Shown here: in pieces, positions 58,714-64,000 of the stretch
How the letters are laid out: each line of letters starts with the position of its first letter
How positions within the stretch are numbered: the stretch's first letter is position 1
NCBI GenBank assembly: GCA_017311185.1
Contig: JAESUZ010004812.1
Location: forward strand, 1-64,000
Source of the DNA: Proteles cristata cristata
Taxonomy: Eukaryota; Chordata; Mammalia; Carnivora; Hyaenidae
DNA length: 64,000 nt
Reading direction: 5' to 3'
Made by a program: the position numbers and the translations under genes
The notes under the pieces: generated by a model
Told to the model about the DNA's origin: nothing
The model's input: the letters and a program-made list of their open reading frames with translations, nothing else
The model's database searches: none

Positions 58714-61700
58714 ACCTACACCAGACGTTCATTTCCTAGAGTACTCTCTTCTTTGTCAAGACTGTGTATTCCAAGCAGCTATCTTAACTTGGGGTTGGAT
58801 AAAATTTCTTTATATTTAAATTTTTATTTTAAAGATTTGTTCATTTTGAGTGGACAGGTTCCTGAATAAATAGTAGATTAAAATCTAGTTGGTTGGAAAT
58901 TTGGGAATGGTTGCCATTAATGTAGGAACAAATAGAAGATAAAGCTTAAAATAGAGTATATTCAATAAAATTTTACATTTCTTAACAAAGCAGGATAAGA
59001 TTATCAGTACTATTTATTTAACTGCACTGTGATGTGTTAATCAGGTTTAATATTAATTCCTTCAATAATTTTTTTTATCATTTGCAATGTTTTAGGCACT
59101 TGTTATAAGGATTATGATTGTGAACCAAAACACAAGTTTTGTACTTTGGTTGTAGAGTCCAGTGTAAAATCTAAGTGGCTACAACAATTTACAATGTTCC
59201 AAAATATAGATTTTCCTTAAATCTTATTTTCTCAGTAGTCTGTACATCTCATATGGTAAATGTATTAAAACATTGCATAGAACATAATGTGTCAACAATG
59301 TTCATTTTTTCTTTTGAAAACTTCTGACTCATTTTACCAACTACTAAAAGGTAATTGGTTTTAAAATCTTTTGGTTTTGTCTTTGTTCAGGTCTTTTTTT
59401 AAATTATGGAGAAACTTGTGAAAGCTTTCGTGATACCTTTGTACCCAGAGGGCATATTCACTTGTTTTCAGATCACCACCTAAACCAAGGTCTTAAAAAT
59501 CTTCCCTCTGGAGCATCATAGCACAACTCTATTTCTGAGTACAATATCCTATCTGAAAAATGTACCTTTACCTGCACCTACAAACAAGTAACAATTATAA
59601 GCAAGAGATTAGACTATGTGTTGACAGTATTAGTAGCCTGTTTTATCATATTTCTTGAATTTAAAGCAAAATTTTTTATTGGTTTAGAAGTTAAGAAATT
59701 TAGTTTCTACTCTATGATGCTTTATATTACTTTCTCAATGTGGTACATTATTTTTGCTGATATCTTCCATCAAAAATTATAATTTGCAGCTTTGTGTATA
59801 TTACAGTGATAGTATACATTAAATTTTATAAAAATATTTTTTAAATAGGCCTGTGTTGTGAATTTAGATCAAAAGGAATAAGGAAAGAATGAAAAGTATA
59901 TACAGAATTGCTGATTTTCATACTGGACAAAAGGAATTACCTGAAATAACAATGGTCAGAGATTGCAACTAATAAGGTGATAGCTGTAAAGGAATGCAAG
60001 TTGATGAAAGTACGTTTAGGTCTCTACACCTTTATTTTATTGATCTTTGCACACTGGTTCCCAGGGAAAATTAGTCATATGGGAGAAGGAAAGAAAAACA
60101 AAACAAAACAAAACAAAACAAAAGATGAGTAGCTACTGCTATTCTTAAAGCAAATTAAAGAACTATAGCCATTCAGTATTTAAACAATTGAATGTTTGTC
60201 TATTATTTTCCTTAATGGAAAATAAGTTTCAATCAAGAAATCACAATTTGTTTCAGAAAACCTAAATGGCTGTACTTTTAAATATTTAAACTGAATGAAA
60301 TAAAAGGAAGCTAGAAAATGAAAAGGAAGTTTACATTAATGGGGAAACATCAAAAAGAAGGAGATGGGAGGAAGCCAACACTTGCAATAGGTAATAAAGG
60401 AGATAATTTTTTCCAAATTTCTACTCTGAAAGGATTGCCACCCTATCAAAGGCAGCTAAAAAATTGCACTTTATTAGCACCTTTCTCATTTCCACCATCA
60501 CTGAAACCAAAGCCATGCCCAGCTTTGCAGAGGCATGAGCAACAAGGAAAGCAATACACCATTCTTCTTCAACAATATGTATTCAGAATTTGAAAGCAAG
60601 ATCTTTTCTCTCCTCTGGTCCTTGTATAATTCTAAAATGTGTCCTAAATGATGTTAGATTTCTTTTGAACCACAATGTATAATTCCAGTGATCAAAGGAT
60701 TTCATTGCATTTTTAATATTACTTTTTTCAGTTAATACTTAGAATATATCTATTGCAAGAATAGACAAGATCCCCCATTAATTTAGTGGGGCCCATGAAT
60801 GTGTCATTGTATCTCGCATTACCTTCAAAAATGGAAGATTCTCTTATTTCAAGGGTTCCAGCTGTTTATAACAAACTCAAAATAATTGCCATGATGGACG
60901 AGTGACATAAAAACACCTGGGATTCTAATAGATATATAGGTACTAAAAAAATGTTGAAGAAAAGCATCTAAGATTGTAATGAACATGTAGATGTAAAGGA
61001 GGGTAAACTTTACTTTTACCTATCTTAGGGTTTCAGCTTGGACTCTTTTACAAAAAGACAGATTAATATGAAAAATAGTTTGTTAATATGTGCAACAGAC
61101 GTTATTCAGGAAAAATTTGACAAAAAAGTAATTCAAAGCAGCAGCCTGTATAGCATCTTCAGCTAAGAACAAATTTGTAGAAAAAGGACAGGACAAAGAA
61201 AAGCAGTTCAAGGACTCCAAGGATGGCAAACTGTGGGAAGGAAAACTGATGGAATGAGGTGTGTTTGCAGATTTCTCTGGTGCCATCTCTGGCCTGATAA
61301 GAACGTCTCCAATAAAAGGAAACCTTATACCTACCTTTAAGCAGAAAAGGGAAAGCTTTTTCTGGATTTTCTTCTTAATTGCCTTCAGTTCAAACTAATT
61401 TTTATGTCAAAGAGACACTTTGGGGTGACATTCTGGCTTCCTTCATAGACTACAAAACAATGTTAAAGAAAAATTAGCTGATTATTCCACTTAATGTGGA
61501 AAAGGCATCCATGCATAATCCATTACCTTCACTTATAAACCTCCCAGAATTAATAAGTGGAAGTCACTCTGTAGGCTATTGTACTGTTTGATGAAGACCT
61601 GTGCACATTGTATGCAAGCTCTTGAAAAAGTTTGAAATAATTATCAGCATTCACTAATAATGTATTAAAATTCTCTCAGGAAAACAAACAGAGCTTAAGC

Positions 61701-62465
61701 CTTAAATTTGACTTTCAGAAATATAATTCCATTGAAGGTTTTAGATTTAACTTTGAGATTATAGCTCATTTATAAAATGTTCATTTTTATAGAAGAAAAA
61801 TGACTTACCTTAGTCACATAAGCAGTTAATGACAGACACAATGCTTCAGCTCTAATTTAGAGCCCACATGAGGTTGATGAGGCCACTGAGGGTCAAAAAG
61901 ATAAAATGGAGTAGGGATGAGACTAGAATCCAGGTAAAACATATTTACAAGTACTTTCAATGAATTAAATTTAAATTATATCATTTACTTTTATAAACTG
62001 AAAATATGTTCATGAACAATTTCTTACAGTCCAATTATTATTTTGGACTTTTTTGCATATAAAATAACATTGATGAAAACATGAAATTACTATCGATATA
62101 AACTAGATTTTCTATTTACAGCTATACACTTATTAAATAAAAGCATTAAAATTAAGTCCTGACTGTATAATTTTAAATTCAATAGTTAAAATATCAGTAT
62201 ATCCTTATTTCATATGGTAGATTTTTTATACAAATAGTATCACTCTTCTTTTAAATAACAATAAGGAAAAATAATGCCAATAGAGATAGTGAAATTTATT
62301 AACACAGACTATATAAGGAAACATTTCGGTTTACATTTAAATTCGTACAAATTTACAAAAATGGGGAATTCAGTTTAGAATTTTTTTCCACATAAAAAGC
62401 CACATATGTGCCTTCCTGTTGACAGAGGAGGAGTTCTAAGCCATGTATTGTAATCTAAATTTGTG
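58714..62465. other. No gene recognised; (CAAAA)n at 60097-60123
   Basis: About 3.7 kb without identifiable repeats other than a CAAAA microsatellite and a weak MIR-like hint at 61800-61930. The 91-codon frame at 60318-60593 is the longest here; it has no motif, no conserved family resemblance and no splice or promoter context. Confidence 0.6.
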
Positions 62466-62482
62466 TATTGCTTTGTATTTTA

Positions 62483-62688
62483 TTTTATTTATTTTTTATT
62501 TGAGAGAGCATGCATACACACTTGCACAAATAGGAGAGGGGCAAAAGGAGAGGAAGAGAGAATCTTAAGCAGGCTCCACACCCAGTGTAGAGCCTGATGT
62601 GGAAGTGAATTTCACAACTGCAAGATTATGACTTGATCTAAAACCAAGAGTCAGAGGCTTAACCAAATGAACCACCCAAGTGCCCCTA
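62483..62688 (-). mobile_element. CAN-SINE, older
   Basis: Antisense copy ending GAACCACCCAAGTGCCCC, with 'gagtcagaggcttaacc'. Target duplication CTTTGTATTTTA at 62471-62482 and 62689-62700. Confidence 0.92.
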
Positions 62689-62700
62689 CTTTGTATTTTA

Positions 62701-64000
62701 AAATTTGTATCATCATTTACATAAATGATGTTTAAGACTTAACAGCTTTAAAGTCAAAGCCAACCTATGATTTTGGTAAGATTCCCTGAATGGACCAACT
62801 AGAACGCAATCACATACAATAGAACAAAAATCTAAATGTGGAAATGTCATAAAATATTTCTACCCCATACACTAAAATTTTGGTGTGGAATGAAGCATTG
62901 CTACCTCTCAAATGATACTTTTATCATTATTGGAGTCATAAGACAATTTCAATAATATTTATTTAAATGGAGCTGGATATTATTCTATATATAATTTCAC
63001 CTTGCCTTAAAAAGTAGTATCAATTAGTTACCACAAAATTGGAAAAATTTTTAGATAGCTGATCTTAACGTTTGGGTCTGTATGATCTCTATTTCCTATT
63101 TCTTATTGTAGAAATATTTTATTCTCTCTTGAGCATATCAGTTCTGTTTAGTGTTTTGTTTCTACTTACCCAAATGTAAATTTCTCAACCTTGACATCCA
63201 AGGGGCGAACTTCAGCCTGGCTCTACTTAACTTTGCTGCTGCAACACATAACATGAGTTGAATCACTTGTTTCTATATTTCTTATTTCAAATAAAAATAA
63301 AAGAATTGAATACAATCAACCTGGGTCAAGTTAAACACCTCTTTTCACTGCCTTTGGCCAAAAGTCCCTCAGTTTTGTTTTTTGTTTAAACAGGCAAAAT
63401 TCTACTCATATTTCATTAATATATAGTTTCCATTACATTTATTAAAAACTTTGAAAAAAATATCTAATTTTCTAAAAGTTAATCATCAAATCAAACTTGT
63501 TTTCTTTCAAGAGAGAGAAAGAGAACATGAGGACATTTATTTGAATTTATACAGAAATCATAGTGTAAAGAGCGACGTAAATATTTTCCAAATAACTTGT
63601 TTTTCTTGTTCTTGGATTTCTTGTCAAATTCTTTCCTAACAGGATCAAAAATCATTTATTGAGGAACATTTTTAAACTTGTGAAATAGAAGTAATTTTGC
63701 AAATATAGTAATTCTTGTACTTATTCACATTTGAGAGAGTCAGATATTGTTGACAACCATTTCCTTTAGTGATTAATAAAACTGAACTACTTACTAATTA
63801 ACAAAAGATATAATTTTTACTCAAATTATTAGTACAAGCATAAATATACTACATTTTATGAAAAATGGTAACAAACACACTGATAACTAATTACACATTA
63901 GCTATCTGAGTAAGTTGCTAAGGATGGCATTGCAACAAGGAAAATGTATAGAATCAGAAAGGAAGATGATTGTCATAAAGCATTCAATTATTGATAACTA
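62701..64000. other. No gene recognised
   Basis: AT-rich sequence to the window end. A short GAGAGA run near 63511 is not clearly part of a SINE. The frame 63451-63639 is unsupported. Confidence 0.6.

Noticed and set aside
60318..60593. 91-codon frame as a possible small gene
   Set aside because: No recognisable domain, no promoter or splice evidence; a single frame of this length is expected by chance in 64 kb.
1..64000. An undescribed defence or biosynthetic gene system
   Set aside because: The window is felid repeat-rich nuclear DNA with no intact coding gene; nothing supports a multi-gene system.

Overview
This window is nuclear DNA of a feliform carnivore, most likely a cat (Felidae). 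It carries about 30 copies of a tRNA-derived carnivore SINE. The youngest copies have the felid-type head (GGGGCGCCTGGGTGGCTTAG), a B box reading GGTTCGAGCC, a (CT)n stretch and an AAATAAATAAA tail. The window is AT-rich and gene-poor. I find no intact host protein-coding gene, no tRNA or rRNA gene and no CRISPR array. It looks like intergenic or deep intronic sequence built almost entirely from layers of transposable elements of different ages.

Layout. From 1 to about 13.3 kb there is one old L1 element on the + strand (ORF1 3' part, inter-ORF, ORF2, 3' end). It has been split by a much younger full-length L1 (1159-7396, 14-bp target duplication) and by at least seven SINEs. The young L1 keeps its 5'UTR, ORF1, ORF2 and poly(A), but both ORFs are broken and two catalytic motifs are substituted. 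From 13.3 to 18.7 kb there are decayed L1 pieces, a possible MaLR interior and one SINE. From 18.7 to 20.8 kb there is an LTR cluster: an old ERVL-like LTR, an antisense LTR inside it, and a well-preserved solo class I LTR (20156-20782) with a 4-bp target duplication. From 21 to 32 kb there are SINEs, an L1 3' end, old L1M pieces, two local tandem duplications and a TAACC pentamer array. From 32 to 36 kb there are an MLT1-type LTR, a Tigger-like and a MER5A-like DNA transposon fossil.

From 36.7 to 43.3 kb there is a dense SINE field. One copy carries what looks like a 3'-transduced flank and another has a triplicated B-box segment. At 44.4-45.2 kb lies a 5'-truncated processed pseudogene of the nucleolar protein gene NOL12. 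From 46.6 to 53 kb there are SINEs, a second MLT1-type LTR, old antisense L1, a MIR, and an L1 with a 5' inversion (51190-52950) whose (TA)n tract was later hit by a SINE. From 53 to 64 kb there is mostly unassigned AT-rich DNA with five SINEs, a MIR and simple repeats.

No genes here work together. The only functional-looking sequences are relics of retrotransposon promoters (L1 5'UTR, SINE A/B boxes, LTR TATA and poly(A) signals). Family names are assigned by recognition of conserved motifs, without a database search; element ends are reliable to the base only where a target-site duplication is quoted.
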